Counted from the first letter of the stretch, positions 28,370 to 38,892 are shown. The stretch is 64,000 bases of DNA from CAWGJF01 sp963715745 (GCA_963715745.1 OY970271.1:1736001-1800000), one strand, 5' to 3'. A program made the numbers and translations. Notes: generated from the letters alone by a model not told the origin.

Positions 28370-28777
28370 TTAATACGTGTATTTGTTTTGATCGGTGCCC
28401 GTTTCACCAATCTTTACATTAACATATTTACTGCCGGCACTCTCCACTCCATTACTGTTGACTGTTGTAACATAATAAATAAAAACTTTTCCAGGGGTTG
28501 CCCCTGTTTCATCTTCATATAAAGATGCTGTTACTGAACTTAATTTCTTAAATTCAGGTTTTGGCGTAGCAATCGAAGTACTAATATTATTTTCCTCAGC
28601 TCTATAAATATTGTAAGATACCTTCTGATCAGCAGATGGTGCATCCCAGCTTAATTTTACAATGTTGCCATCTACATTCACTTTAAGGTTTGAAGGAGGT
28701 GCTGGTTGAGAATAGGATAATCCAGAAAACAAAAGGATAGATATCAATACTATCAGCGTGAATTGTTTTAGCATCAT
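28370..28777 (-). CDS. Small secreted fibronectin type III protein
   Basis: A 135-residue protein with a signal peptide (MMLKQFTLIVLISILLFSGLSYSQ) and one FN3 domain: PAPPSNLKVNVDGNIVKLSW, YNIYRAEEN, then KVFIYYVTTVNSNGVES. It has no T9SS tail. It is probably a periplasmic or released adhesive module. A good AGGAGG site precedes the start. Confidence 0.8.
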   Translation of the reverse strand: MMLKQFTLIVLISILLFSGLSYSQPAPPSNLKVNVDGNIVKLSWDAPSADQKVSYNIYRAEENNISTSIATPKPEFKKLSSVTASLYEDETGATPGKVFIYYVTTVNSNGVESAGSKYVNVKIGETGTDQNKYTY

Positions 28778-29049
28778 AGGTTCCCTCCTAAAATGGTATC
28801 AATATTACTTTGAACTTTGTCAGGTTCACAATGATTACTCAATAGTCAGACCAATACGAAAAGCTCGATTAACAGTCATTTTTAAGTTTTTTTAAAAAAA
28901 GATCCTGCCGGAATTATATATCAAACTGCCGGAATTTTAAAATCCTGCAAAAAGTAGTTTTTATAAATCACAATTGTGTTTTAAAAACATATTATAAAAA
29001 GTCTAATTTCTTATAAATTAAATAATTTGAGGTCGGTTTATAAATGGCA

Positions 29050-31728
29050 TTATCCTGAAAGTTGATCTTTCAGGTTAAATTCTAAAGTATAAAAGTACTC
29101 GATGATTTGATTGAGAAAAGTATGATACTTGTTTGGAAGCTTTTTGAACTTAATTTCTAACTTCTCTTTCAATTGTACCAGGGGAATTTCTTTATCAACA
29201 TTTAGCTGGAGATTGTTCAAATATTCTTTCAATTTATTCTGGACTCTTGAAACAACCTGTTCATCTTCCGAGCCAGCTATATTAATTGCTGCAAGTTCAA
29301 AATTAAATTGATTTTCGCAAAATTCCCTGAAACAAATTCCCCTCAGATATTCAGCAACAGTACTGCGGTGCAACCCTCCTAATTCTGAAGCTACTTCCGA
29401 AACTGAATTGTAGGAAAATTCTTTCTCCCTGAATTTTTCTAATATTCTCTCTTCAATATCTTCATTACTTTTTAATATACCGATTATTTCAGGAGGGAGA
29501 TATTTAAGCTGAATGAGATTATTGTTATCTACTTTAGCTAGTATTGCCGATCTTTTAATTACGTTTTCAAGTTGTCTTACATTGCCAGGCCAGTTATATG
29601 TTAAAATAGCATCCATTGCTGAGTTTGAAAATTTTAGATGAGCTGCATTTTCTTTTTTCAGGAAGTATTCAGTCAATACCGGAATATCGTTTTTTCGGGT
29701 ACGGAGTGGCGGCACATTAATTTTAATAACATTTAATCTATAATATAAATCTTCGCGAAATTTTTTTCCTTTTACAAGCTCTTCAATTTTTTTATTTGAA
29801 GCCGCAATAACACGTACATCAACTTTTAATGTTGATGTTCCTCCGACTCGATTTAATTCTCCTGATTGAAGCACCCGAAGCAGCTTTGTCTGGAATAATT
29901 CATTTGTTTCAGTTACTTCATCAAGAAAAATTGTTCCCTTGTCTGCAATTTCAAAGTATCCTTTTCTTGACTTATTTGCGCCGGTAAACGCTCCTTCTTC
30001 ATGTCCGAATAGCTCACTTTCAAGAAGTGATTCAGGGATAGCACCACAATTTATCGTAACAAAATTATTATCTTTTTTATCACTCAGATCATGAATTGCT
30101 TTAGCTATCAATTCTTTGCCGGTACCGCTTTCCCCAATAATAAGTACTGTGGCATCCGTTGGTGCAATTTTTTTTGTAAACTTTATAACTCCTTCCATCC
30201 TGCTGTTTTTGTTATATGCAATCCCATTTAATTCATTCCTGTCACTGTTGCTAAATTTGTTTTTATATTCTGAGAGATCCTCAAATTTTGCGGAAAGATT
30301 TGTCAGTTCGGAACGGTATTCACGAATAAATTCTGATGACTCTTTTTTACTAGTGTCATTTTTATAATTGGTTAATGTTTCTTCAAGCTTAAGAATTTTT
30401 TGTCTGCTTTTATCAAGCATTGATTCAATGCTGTGTTTTTCCTTTTCAATTGATTTTGAATGATGCTGGAGAATGTTAACCTGGTAAAATCCAGAGACTA
30501 TTAATGACATTACTGCAACTAGCAATGGTTGTGAAGAAATTATTACATCTAATCTGAAAAGTAAAAATGAAATTAACAGATAAATTAAAACTACTGCACT
30601 GCCAATCATAACAAACCATGAAAACCTGACATTTTTTGTAATTGTGAAATAATAAATTATTCCGGAAAAAAGTATCGAGATTAAAATAGTAACCCATTCA
30701 GGAATTGTATATAAAAATCTTTCTCTAAGAATTGTATCCAGTACGTTTGCATGAATTCCTAATAACGGGAACTGGTTATCAAATGGAGTGGAAGCAAACT
30801 GGCTGGTTCGTTTGCCCATTAAACCTATTAACACAATTTTATTTTCAAATTTTTTTAATTCGGCTGGAATTTCTTTTGTGCGGGAATAAGACCTGTACAT
30901 ATTAAGAAAATCCGAAATGGAAATCATATTGAGGCTGTTCATCCCTCCACAATAATTTATCATCATCTGGGTTCCATCAGCAGGAATGTTAATGGTATTA
31001 TCACCATCTTTTATTGTCACCTCATTATTCCCAACAACCATTGAATCTTTTGAAACTCCTAAATAAATTCGAATTAACTCCAGACCTAATGCAGGTATTA
31101 GCTCACCACTCTTTAAAAAGCTATAGCTTGAATCCATGTTGTTCAGGAAGAGCGGAACTTTCCTGATTGAGATGCTTTCTTCAAAATTAAGATGACCAAA
31201 ACCTGTAGCATTTCGAAGAAGCCATGGGAATGGAACCTCTAAATCAGCACCCAAAAATAGTTTTGAAGTATCATTTTTAGTTTGAGTTGTTAATCCAGAA
31301 TCCGGAAAAACATGCTTTTTGGCTGTATCAATTTTTGAAGGGTTATCAATTGTATTAAAAATTCCTCCTACACAAACTCTGCCTGAATTTCTGATTGAAG
31401 ATACAAGCCAGGAAGCCTGGGCAGGATAATCAGGACTATTTTTATCGAATACTATATCGATGCCAATTGCTTTAACACCAAGTTCAGAAAGTTCATCAAT
31501 CAATTTTGCATAATAGATCCACTTTAACGGAACTCTTCCAAGTGAATCCATAACTGCATTATCAATATAAAGTGTAATTATAGAGGAATCAGTTTGAACT
31601 TCACCACGAACTTCAAATTGAATATCAGTAAAGCTTTTATCAATGTTTGAGAGAGGTTTGTACAAAATGACAAGAAATAAAGCAACTGCTAGAGCAAGAA
31701 ATAAATATGCCTTAACTTTATTAAACAT
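29050..31728 (-). CDS. Membrane-bound CHASE2 sensor with sigma-54 activator domain
   Basis: An 892-residue protein. The N-terminal membrane anchor (about 10-30) is followed by an extracytoplasmic CHASE2 sensor domain (IDNAVMDSLGRVPLKWIYYA, IGIDIVFDKNSPDYPAQ). Three transmembrane helices (about 330-430) and a coiled coil come next. An AAA+ sigma-54 interaction domain then has Walker A GESGTGKE near 529, the GAFTGA loop near 578 and Walker B GTIFLDE. A C-terminal part with a helix-turn-helix-like segment (VSEVASELGGLHRSTVAEYL) and a helical tail ends the protein. It should sense a periplasmic signal and activate sigma-54 promoters from the membrane, in one polypeptide. Target genes are not visible. 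Confidence 0.87.
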   Translation of the reverse strand: MFNKVKAYLFLALAVALFLVILYKPLSNIDKSFTDIQFEVRGEVQTDSSIITLYIDNAVMDSLGRVPLKWIYYAKLIDELSELGVKAIGIDIVFDKNSPDYPAQASWLVSSIRNSGRVCVGGIFNTIDNPSKIDTAKKHVFPDSGLTTQTKNDTSKLFLGADLEVPFPWLLRNATGFGHLNFEESISIRKVPLFLNNMDSSYSFLKSGELIPALGLELIRIYLGVSKDSMVVGNNEVTIKDGDNTINIPADGTQMMINYCGGMNSLNMISISDFLNMYRSYSRTKEIPAELKKFENKIVLIGLMGKRTSQFASTPFDNQFPLLGIHANVLDTILRERFLYTIPEWVTILISILFSGIIYYFTITKNVRFSWFVMIGSAVVLIYLLISFLLFRLDVIISSQPLLVAVMSLIVSGFYQVNILQHHSKSIEKEKHSIESMLDKSRQKILKLEETLTNYKNDTSKKESSEFIREYRSELTNLSAKFEDLSEYKNKFSNSDRNELNGIAYNKNSRMEGVIKFTKKIAPTDATVLIIGESGTGKELIAKAIHDLSDKKDNNFVTINCGAIPESLLESELFGHEEGAFTGANKSRKGYFEIADKGTIFLDEVTETNELFQTKLLRVLQSGELNRVGGTSTLKVDVRVIAASNKKIEELVKGKKFREDLYYRLNVIKINVPPLRTRKNDIPVLTEYFLKKENAAHLKFSNSAMDAILTYNWPGNVRQLENVIKRSAILAKVDNNNLIQLKYLPPEIIGILKSNEDIEERILEKFREKEFSYNSVSEVASELGGLHRSTVAEYLRGICFREFCENQFNFELAAINIAGSEDEQVVSRVQNKLKEYLNNLQLNVDKEIPLVQLKEKLEIKFKKLPNKYHTFLNQIIEYFYTLEFNLKDQLSG

Positions 31729-32052
31729 TTATTAGAATTTTGTTAGTACAATTTAGTTGAATAAGGTATAAAAATTAATCTATATTTTTCTCCTGTGATT
31801 TTTCATTACTATTTAATCAAATACATATTATTATTAAAATAACCATATTTCAAATCGTAAGATATTGATATTATTAAATTATTTCTATATGCCAATATCA
31901 AGCATTTTTCGAGAATTATTTACTTGTCTTAGACTAAATGAATTATAAAGAATAATCCAACAAAAGGAATGGATACTAATTTTTACTTTGTAAAAAAAGC
32001 CCGTTAATTATTGTCGGGCTTTTTAAATTTGGTATTATTAGAATGGTTAACT
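31729..32052. other. Intergenic region, 324 bp
   Basis: No gene was recognised. It holds the terminator of the upstream minus-strand gene (31992-32024). The remaining AT-rich bases are presumably the promoter of the CHASE2/sigma-54 activator. No clear -24/-12 sigma-54 promoter was seen. Confidence 0.5.
31992..32024. terminator. Bidirectional hairpin terminator
   Basis: The arms AAAAAAAGCCCG and CGGGCTTTTT with an AT-rich loop follow the stop of the minus-strand lipoprotein gene at 32053. Both strands have T runs. Confidence 0.87.
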
Positions 32053-33516
32053 TTATTTTTCAACTACGAGACCTGAACCATACTTTTCCACTTCAAGAAA
32101 CTTAATTATTTCGTCAGTTTGGGTATCAATTATTCCTACAAAGCCGGGAGCTCCTTCACCATTTACTTTATAATAAGGTTCGAATTCATTACTTGGATCT
32201 GTATTTTGACAAGATACATATACATACTTGTTATCGCTTGTAATATCACAGCCGTGAATCATTCTGAATCCCGGGTGAGTAATAACTTTGGTTTTTAACC
32301 AGTTCAAACCATTCTTTTCAATAACACTGACTGTTCCGGTTTCCTGTGAGCCAACATAAATTTTATTCCCGTCACTTGTTACGGCAATCTGCATTGGTTT
32401 TGGGTCGACGGATATTTCTCTAATTTGGATATCTGAGTTAGTATCGAATACAAGTATTTGACCTGTGCCGCGAGCGGATACGTACAAATAATTTCCATCT
32501 GGTGAAATCATAGTTTGCATTGGTTCAGTACCTGGGATTGTTATCTCATCAACATATTCATCATTTGTTGCGTCGATAATACTTATAGTGCTTAAAGATA
32601 GATTAGCAACATAAAGTTTGGTTCCATCTGGTGTAAGGGCAATACCATGCGGAACTCCTTGTGCCGGGAGAGTGATCTGCTTGATAACAGTCATATCCTG
32701 AATATTGATTACGAAAATTGAAGAATAATTCGGCTGAGAAGTAGATGATCTCGAAACATAAGCTTTTATTCCATTTGGATGAAGGAGAACCATACCGGCT
32801 TTTTCTATTATACCATCTCCAACTTCACCAACTTCGTGATAGTTTGCCGGATTACTAACATCACTAACATCAATTTTCAGGAAATTACCTGCAGCAATTA
32901 ATGAAACATAGAGATAACCATTCTCTAATTTTACCATATGAGGTGAATTAATCAGCGAAGGAATCTTTTTAACATCAATGATTGCAGACACAACTTTGGA
33001 ATCGCCGTCTATTACAGAAACCTTATCGCTGTTCTGATCACATACAAATACTCTGTAAGATGGATTGCTGAATGGTACTTTACCGTTAAAACCAAGAGCT
33101 CCTTCAGTTATCCAGTCTCTTATTAAATTAATTGAAGCAGTATCTAGTGAAACATTTGCATGTGCTGAAACAGCAGGAGTAACATTACCAATCAGCATTT
33201 GGTATAATAAAGATTCATTTAGTCTCCCCGGAATTACAACATCACCTCCATAATTTGGAGTTGCACCATGCGATCTGTCAGTACTTCCTCTAAGCAGATC
33301 AGAATAGTTTTCAAGTGATAACCCGCTTGCAGGTGTATTGCTGGCATGGCAGTTTCTTGTTGCACAGTTTTCAGCAAATATTTGTGCAACTTCTTTTGAT
33401 GAAAATCCGTTGTTGGTATTGTCGACTAATATTGGACCAACCCCGTTGTCTTTACAAGCAGATAAAATTAACAATGATAAAAAACATCCGCTTAAAAGCA
33501 GATAAAACCGTTTCAT
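32053..33516 (-). CDS. Lipoprotein with cytochrome c-like CX4CH site and YVTN beta-propeller
   Basis: A 487-residue protein with lipobox LSAC (Cys 21). A short cytochrome-like domain contains C51-x4-C56-H57 (ENCATRNCHASNT), then GLSLENYSDLLRG and a later LIRDWITEGA typical of c-type domains in surface cytochromes. The rest is a YVTN/lactonase-like seven-bladed propeller (SVIDGDSKVVSAIIDV, KLYVANLSLSTISIIDA, NYLYVSARGTGQILVFD). The spacing between the cysteines is four residues, not the usual two. A redox or binding function is plausible but not proven. Confidence 0.8.
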   Translation of the reverse strand: MKRFYLLLSGCFLSLLILSACKDNGVGPILVDNTNNGFSSKEVAQIFAENCATRNCHASNTPASGLSLENYSDLLRGSTDRSHGATPNYGGDVVIPGRLNESLLYQMLIGNVTPAVSAHANVSLDTASINLIRDWITEGALGFNGKVPFSNPSYRVFVCDQNSDKVSVIDGDSKVVSAIIDVKKIPSLINSPHMVKLENGYLYVSLIAAGNFLKIDVSDVSNPANYHEVGEVGDGIIEKAGMVLLHPNGIKAYVSRSSTSQPNYSSIFVINIQDMTVIKQITLPAQGVPHGIALTPDGTKLYVANLSLSTISIIDATNDEYVDEITIPGTEPMQTMISPDGNYLYVSARGTGQILVFDTNSDIQIREISVDPKPMQIAVTSDGNKIYVGSQETGTVSVIEKNGLNWLKTKVITHPGFRMIHGCDITSDNKYVYVSCQNTDPSNEFEPYYKVNGEGAPGFVGIIDTQTDEIIKFLEVEKYGSGLVVEK

Positions 33517-33533
33517 AATTTCTCCACTACAGA

Positions 33534-35126
33534 TTATTTCAATAGAGTCATTTTAATTGAACGTGAATCATTACCGGCATTTAATCTGGCAATGTATATT
33601 CCTGATGGAAATTTAGAAGCATCAAAATTAATTGTATAGTTTCCAGCAGAAAAATTATCTTCAACAATCGTTGATATTTCCTTACCTAAAGTATCATAAA
33701 CTTTTAAACTTACAAATTCATTCACGGGAATCTGAAAGGAAATTTTTGTAGTTGGGTTAAATGGATTTGGATAATTTTGATTTAATGTAAATTCAGTTGG
33801 GGCAGTTACTTCAACTGATATTTCATCCGAGTAACTGTATTTACCATCAAAATCAATTTGTTTAAGCCTGTACGTGTAATTACCCGGAACAAGATTTTTG
33901 TCATTGTAAGAATAATCCTGTCTTTCAGTTGTAGTTCCAGCCCCTTCTACAAAAGCTATTGTATGATATTCATTACCAGATTTTCTTTGAATCTCAAACC
34001 CTGAATCGTTTGTTTCAGTTGCGGTGCTCCATATTAATTTTACATTTTTTCCATCCACATTAGCTGTAAATGATGTTAATTCGACAGGAAGTATTCCATC
34101 AAAATGTAAAACATAAAGCCCGGTTGATATATCAGATATTAAAGTATTTCCTGAAGGAAGATAAGGATAACATCCCCAGGCACCGTTATAGGTTCCGCCA
34201 TCATTTGCAGGGTAGGTATCATATTGTCCGGCAACCTGCGGATTCGCTGGATCGGAAATATCCAGAACAACATAACCTGAAGTGTAATAAGAAATGTGTG
34301 CGTAATCTCCGAGAATAAAACAGTTATGAATAATCGAATTGCCTGTAGGCAGTTGCCAGCTTGAAACTGTTAAATCCCAGGTGCTTCTGTCCTGTAAATC
34401 CCAAATAGTTATGTCGCGAACATTGAATTCTTCGCAGGCATAGAAATATCTTTTATCTTCAGTCATCCAGCCGCTGTGTGCATAAATACCTGGCAGCGAT
34501 GCACTGGAACTAACAACCTGCGGATTTGATTTGTTAGAAACATTTACAAGCTGATATATTTGCGAAGAACCATCGCAGGTAACAACAGTATCATCCCAAA
34601 CATAAACATCATGTATGTATCCGCTTCCTGTATAATAAGCTGTCTGGGTAGGACTTGTAGGATTGCTCAAATCAAGTATATGCATTCCTCCACCACCTTC
34701 TGTTCCAATTACATAGGCAAAACCATTATCGATAAAAATATTGTGTGCACGATTAAACCACGTATTTAACTGTGCAACAAGAGTTGCGGTAGTTGGTAGC
34801 TGTGAAAGATCAACAATCTGAAGCCCGTCGTTTGTTTGGTCAGAAACAATATAAGCATAAGTTCCCCAGGTTTTTATATCACGCCAGATTGATGAGGTGC
34901 CTGGAATGAAAACAATTTCAGAAGGATTTTCCGGATCTGTAACATTAACTATAGATGTTCCTGATTCACAACCCAACAATGCATATTCATTTCCTGATCC
35001 ATCAACATATCCCCAGATATCATTATAATCACCTGTGGGGTGAGGATTTAGATTGCTCAAAAATGATACATTATTCTGAGCAAATATGAAAAAAGGTAGA
35101 AAAATTAGTATGAAAAAATATCTCAT
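33534..35126 (-). CDS. Choice-of-anchor-B family T9SS surface protein
   Basis: A 530-residue protein with signal peptide MRYFFILIFLPFFIFAQ. Its N-terminal propeller repeats LVIVD-type units (GTSIVNVTDPENPSEIVF, GLQIVDLSQLPTTATLV, GGMHILDLSNPTSPTQTA), the choice-of-anchor-B hallmark. The C-terminus is a T9SS type A domain (NYPNPFNPTTKISFQIPVNE to MTLLK). It is closely related to the next gene upstream (35155-36774), pointing to tandem duplication. The start ATG lies 28 bp after the upstream stop codon. Confidence 0.85.
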   Translation of the reverse strand: MRYFFILIFLPFFIFAQNNVSFLSNLNPHPTGDYNDIWGYVDGSGNEYALLGCESGTSIVNVTDPENPSEIVFIPGTSSIWRDIKTWGTYAYIVSDQTNDGLQIVDLSQLPTTATLVAQLNTWFNRAHNIFIDNGFAYVIGTEGGGGMHILDLSNPTSPTQTAYYTGSGYIHDVYVWDDTVVTCDGSSQIYQLVNVSNKSNPQVVSSSASLPGIYAHSGWMTEDKRYFYACEEFNVRDITIWDLQDRSTWDLTVSSWQLPTGNSIIHNCFILGDYAHISYYTSGYVVLDISDPANPQVAGQYDTYPANDGGTYNGAWGCYPYLPSGNTLISDISTGLYVLHFDGILPVELTSFTANVDGKNVKLIWSTATETNDSGFEIQRKSGNEYHTIAFVEGAGTTTERQDYSYNDKNLVPGNYTYRLKQIDFDGKYSYSDEISVEVTAPTEFTLNQNYPNPFNPTTKISFQIPVNEFVSLKVYDTLGKEISTIVEDNFSAGNYTINFDASKFPSGIYIARLNAGNDSRSIKMTLLK

Positions 35127-35154
35127 TATAACCTCTGATTTTTATTATATAAAA

Positions 35155-36774
35155 CTATTTCAACAAGCTCATTTTTATGGATTGAGATTTACTCCCAGCC
35201 CGTAAACGTGCAATATAAATTCCCGAAGGAAGTCCTTCTCCACTAAAATCAATTGAAAAAGATCCTGCATTCATTTCTTTATTAATTATTGTTCTTACAT
35301 TTTCTCCAAGAGAATTAAAAACCGATAAATTTACCAAACCATTTTCGGGGATATTAAATTTAATTTTTGTTGACGGGTTAAAAGGATTGGGGAAATTCTG
35401 GAATAAAGCAAAATCTTTTGGAGCGGATATTTCTATAGAAATTTCCTCAGAATAACTATAAGAACCATCATAATTTAATTGTTTCAGCCTGTAAATAAAT
35501 TCCCCGGTTTCAAGATTTTTATCTGTATATGTATAGTTATGAGTTTCAGTAGTGGTCCCTGCACCTTTAACAAAAGCTATTGTTGAAAAATTGTCTTTCA
35601 GTTTCCTTTGGATTTCAAATCCATTATTGTTTTCTTCAGAAGCAGTACTCCAGTTCAGAATTACATTTTGTTCTTGTGCAGTAGCAGTAAAGGAAGTTAG
35701 CTCTACCGGGGTTGCACCTTGAAATTGTAAAACATATAATCCTGTTTGCATATCGGAAATTAAAACATGACCACTTGGTAAATAAGGATAACATCCCCAC
35801 GCACCTTTATAATTTCCTGTGCTCGGGGTAGGATCAGTATCATACTGTGCAACCTGAACGGGATTTGTTGGATCAGAAATATCAAGCACAACATATCCAT
35901 CTTCGTAATATGAAATATGGGCATAATTACCTTGTACAAAAACGTTATGTATTGGTGAATTGGAAGCAGTCTGCCAGGAAGGAACTACCAGGTCCCAGGT
36001 TGATCTGTCCTGTAAATCCCAAACTGTTAAATCCCTGACGTTAAATTCTTCACAAGCAATAAAATATCTTTTATCTTCAGTCAGCCATCCGCTGTGCGCA
36101 TAAATTCCCGGCAACGTAGCACTTGAACTGATATGTACCGGATTGCTTTTATTTGTTACATCTACAACTCCGAATTCACCCTCGGAAGAAACATAAGCGG
36201 TATCATTATATACATAAATATCATGTACATAACCGTTACCTCCGTAATAACCAACTTCAACCGGATTAACCGGGTTACTTAAATCCAAAATATGAACTCC
36301 GCTTCCATTACTTGCACCAACTACATAGGCATAACCATTATCAATATAAATATTATGTGCGGTGACGAAAGTTGCAGTATAAGTATTTACAAGTGTAGCA
36401 GTTACCGGAAGCTGTGAAAGATCAATTATCTGCATTCCACTGCCTGACCCTGATCCTTCGGTTACAACATAGGCGTAGTGAGAATGAGTTTTCATATCAC
36501 GCCATTCATAAAAAGAATTTGGTCCGGGAATCATTGCAACTTCAACAGGGTTTGCGGGATCTGTGACATCAATAATTGAAGTGCCACCGGTAACACCCAT
36601 AATTGCATATTCTCTGTTATTAGCATCAGTATATCCCCAGATATCTGCATACTTTGTACCCGGGTAAGGATTTAAAGTACCTAACAAAGAAACCGATTGG
36701 CTTCTTAATTCAGAACATAAAAAAGCGAGAACTACGAGAAAAAGTGTAATTGTTTTAGACATAAAAATTCCCAA
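35155..36774 (-). CDS. Choice-of-anchor-B family T9SS surface protein (paralogue)
   Basis: A 539-residue protein. The start could be MSKTITLF at residue 5, which gives a better signal peptide (FLVVLAFLCSELRSQS). It has the same LVIVD-type propeller and T9SS domain as its downstream neighbour (GTSIIDVTDPANPVEVA, SGVHILDLSNPVNPVEVGYY, NFPNPFNPSTKIKFNIPENG). The surface ligand is unknown. It is the middle gene of three adjacent T9SS cargo genes. Confidence 0.85.
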   Translation of the reverse strand: MGIFMSKTITLFLVVLAFLCSELRSQSVSLLGTLNPYPGTKYADIWGYTDANNREYAIMGVTGGTSIIDVTDPANPVEVAMIPGPNSFYEWRDMKTHSHYAYVVTEGSGSGSGMQIIDLSQLPVTATLVNTYTATFVTAHNIYIDNGYAYVVGASNGSGVHILDLSNPVNPVEVGYYGGNGYVHDIYVYNDTAYVSSEGEFGVVDVTNKSNPVHISSSATLPGIYAHSGWLTEDKRYFIACEEFNVRDLTVWDLQDRSTWDLVVPSWQTASNSPIHNVFVQGNYAHISYYEDGYVVLDISDPTNPVQVAQYDTDPTPSTGNYKGAWGCYPYLPSGHVLISDMQTGLYVLQFQGATPVELTSFTATAQEQNVILNWSTASEENNNGFEIQRKLKDNFSTIAFVKGAGTTTETHNYTYTDKNLETGEFIYRLKQLNYDGSYSYSEEISIEISAPKDFALFQNFPNPFNPSTKIKFNIPENGLVNLSVFNSLGENVRTIINKEMNAGSFSIDFSGEGLPSGIYIARLRAGSKSQSIKMSLLK

Positions 36775-36786
36775 TTGTTATTGAGA

Positions 36787-38892
36787 TTATTTTAGAAAAG
36801 TTACCTTAATTGCCTGGTTAAATAATTCAGAACTTATTCTGATTATGTAACTCCCCGATGGAAGGATTGAGCCGGAATCGTTTTTACCGCTCCATAGAAA
36901 TGTATGAATGCCGGAATTTAAGTCCCCTTGGAAAACTTCCTTAACTCTTTCTCCAAGTATATTATATATTGTAATTTTAACAGAACTAATTTCTTTCAGC
37001 TTTACAACAATATTCAAATCAGGGTTAAAGGGATTTGGATATGCTTCGATTAAACTGAAATCATCTTTTGTTGTTTCCCAATCAACAACATTTGTTATCA
37101 ATATATTATTATAAAAATATAAACCTCCTTTCACATTTCCAAGCAATAAATCATAGTCTGTATCATTGTCAATATCAATAAAAACAGGAGCAGTGCTCAA
37201 ACCTAACTTTTCATTTATGAATCTGTCTGTTTGAAAATTCCAAACCGGCTGGATGTTGGAGCCTGAATTTTTGTAATAGAATAATTGACCTGAACGGCTT
37301 CCTGAAAAGAGATCAAGTGATCCATCCCCATCCCAATCAATTAAAAAAGGTGTGCTGTTGTCACCAATGTCAAGTGTGTCAAAGTAATTTTGATTAAGTG
37401 AAAATTGAAAAGCAGTAGATGTTCCAGTGTTCTCGTAAAATGAAAATTTTCCGTTAAATCCACCAATTACCAGATCATTATCATTATCATCATCAACATC
37501 AATCAAAAGCGGAACAGCCGACGTTCCAATATCAATAGTTTGATTATTGTTATCCAGTAAATCTATACCAGATAAAAATTCCGGTGAACTTACTGAACCT
37601 GAATTAATATATAATTTTAATTTTCCATCAAACTTGCCTACAATCATATCAAAATCATTATCGCCATCAAGATCTCCAAATGCAGGTGTTGCACTCAAGT
37701 CAAATTGAATATCAGCAAAAGCTGAATCTTCATAAAAGAAAGACGGGTTTGAAACTGATCCAACATTTCTTAAAAAATGAATTGAACCGGAAGGGTTATT
37801 CAATGAGCCAATAAATAAATCCTGATCGCCATCACCATCAATATCACAAAAAACAGGAATGCTTGAATTACCTACATCCAGAGTTTTAAGAAAATCATTT
37901 GTAATTAAATGATGAGCAGCATTCTGAATTGTTCCATCATTCCGATAATAAATAAGTGATTGTTTTACAGTCGGATCATAAAGAACAGAAACAAACAGAT
38001 CATAATCCTGATCGTTATCAATATCAACAAATCTCGGCATATTAAAACCGCGGGTGTTAACACTGTCTGGATTAATGGGATAAACATTTGAAATAACATT
38101 TAAATCAGGTTCCAGATTTGTTCCCTGGTTTTCAATCTGGTAAAGGCTATTACTGAAGAAGTCTCCCCAGAAAAGATCAAAGTCACCATCATTATCAATA
38201 TCAACAAAGTCTAGTGAACTTGCTCCATGTAAAGGATTTAAAGTGCCGACGATTAAAATATCCTGCCAGAAGTTTGTTATAAATTTAAAACTAAAATTTT
38301 GAGAAGAACCGATATTTTCATAATAAGTAAGTGTTCCTGCAGTGTTTCCGCTTACAAAATCAAAATCTCCATCATCATCAATATCAACAAAAACCGGGTT
38401 GCTGCCCGCCTCGCTATACATCGAATTTCCATCAGCATCCAGAACAGTATCTATTGCTAGAATAAAATTTGGTGAATTTATTGATCCGGTATTTTTATAA
38501 TAACTTATCCTGTCATTATTTGCTGTGAAGTAATCAAAATCAGAATCATCATCAATATCTATAAAAAAGAACCAGTCGTAAATATTTAAACCAGGAAAGT
38601 TTGTTAACGATAATTTATAATCCGGATTAGCTGCATTTCCTTTATTTTCATACCAGCCGAAGATTCCATCACTGTCGAGAAATATAATATCAAAATCTCC
38701 GTCGGCGTCTATATCAACAAATTGTGGTTCCGGATTATTATGACCGCCTGAAAAAATATTCGTTAATGCACCTTGTGGATCACTAACTGGTATGCTGTTC
38801 AGCTCTTTCACAAAAGGCTGAGCATTAACTGAAATGTTAAAAATTAAGCCAGATAAAAAAATGATTATTGATAATTCAACTCGTAAAGACAA
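36787..38892 (-). CDS. FG-GAP/VCBS-repeat T9SS surface protein
   Basis: A 701-residue protein with a signal peptide (SIIIFLSGLIFNISVNAQ). About nine FG-GAP repeats each contain a calcium-binding D-x-D-x-D-G-D-x-D type loop (DIDADGDFDIIF, DIDNDGDFDLFW, DIDGDGDQDLFIG, DWDGDGSLDLFSG). The C-terminal T9SS domain is AYPNPFNPDLNIVVKLKEIS to VTFLK. Its start overlaps the end of rsmD by 28 bp, so it is probably translated from the same mRNA. It is likely a calcium-stabilised propeller on the cell surface. Confidence 0.86.
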   Translation of the reverse strand: MSLRVELSIIIFLSGLIFNISVNAQPFVKELNSIPVSDPQGALTNIFSGGHNNPEPQFVDIDADGDFDIIFLDSDGIFGWYENKGNAANPDYKLSLTNFPGLNIYDWFFFIDIDDDSDFDYFTANNDRISYYKNTGSINSPNFILAIDTVLDADGNSMYSEAGSNPVFVDIDDDGDFDFVSGNTAGTLTYYENIGSSQNFSFKFITNFWQDILIVGTLNPLHGASSLDFVDIDNDGDFDLFWGDFFSNSLYQIENQGTNLEPDLNVISNVYPINPDSVNTRGFNMPRFVDIDNDQDYDLFVSVLYDPTVKQSLIYYRNDGTIQNAAHHLITNDFLKTLDVGNSSIPVFCDIDGDGDQDLFIGSLNNPSGSIHFLRNVGSVSNPSFFYEDSAFADIQFDLSATPAFGDLDGDNDFDMIVGKFDGKLKLYINSGSVSSPEFLSGIDLLDNNNQTIDIGTSAVPLLIDVDDDNDNDLVIGGFNGKFSFYENTGTSTAFQFSLNQNYFDTLDIGDNSTPFLIDWDGDGSLDLFSGSRSGQLFYYKNSGSNIQPVWNFQTDRFINEKLGLSTAPVFIDIDNDTDYDLLLGNVKGGLYFYNNILITNVVDWETTKDDFSLIEAYPNPFNPDLNIVVKLKEISSVKITIYNILGERVKEVFQGDLNSGIHTFLWSGKNDSGSILPSGSYIIRISSELFNQAIKVTFLK

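Noticed and set aside
31729..32052. Sigma-54 promoter for the activator's own gene
   Set aside because: No GG-N10-GC element with convincing flanks was seen on the minus strand.
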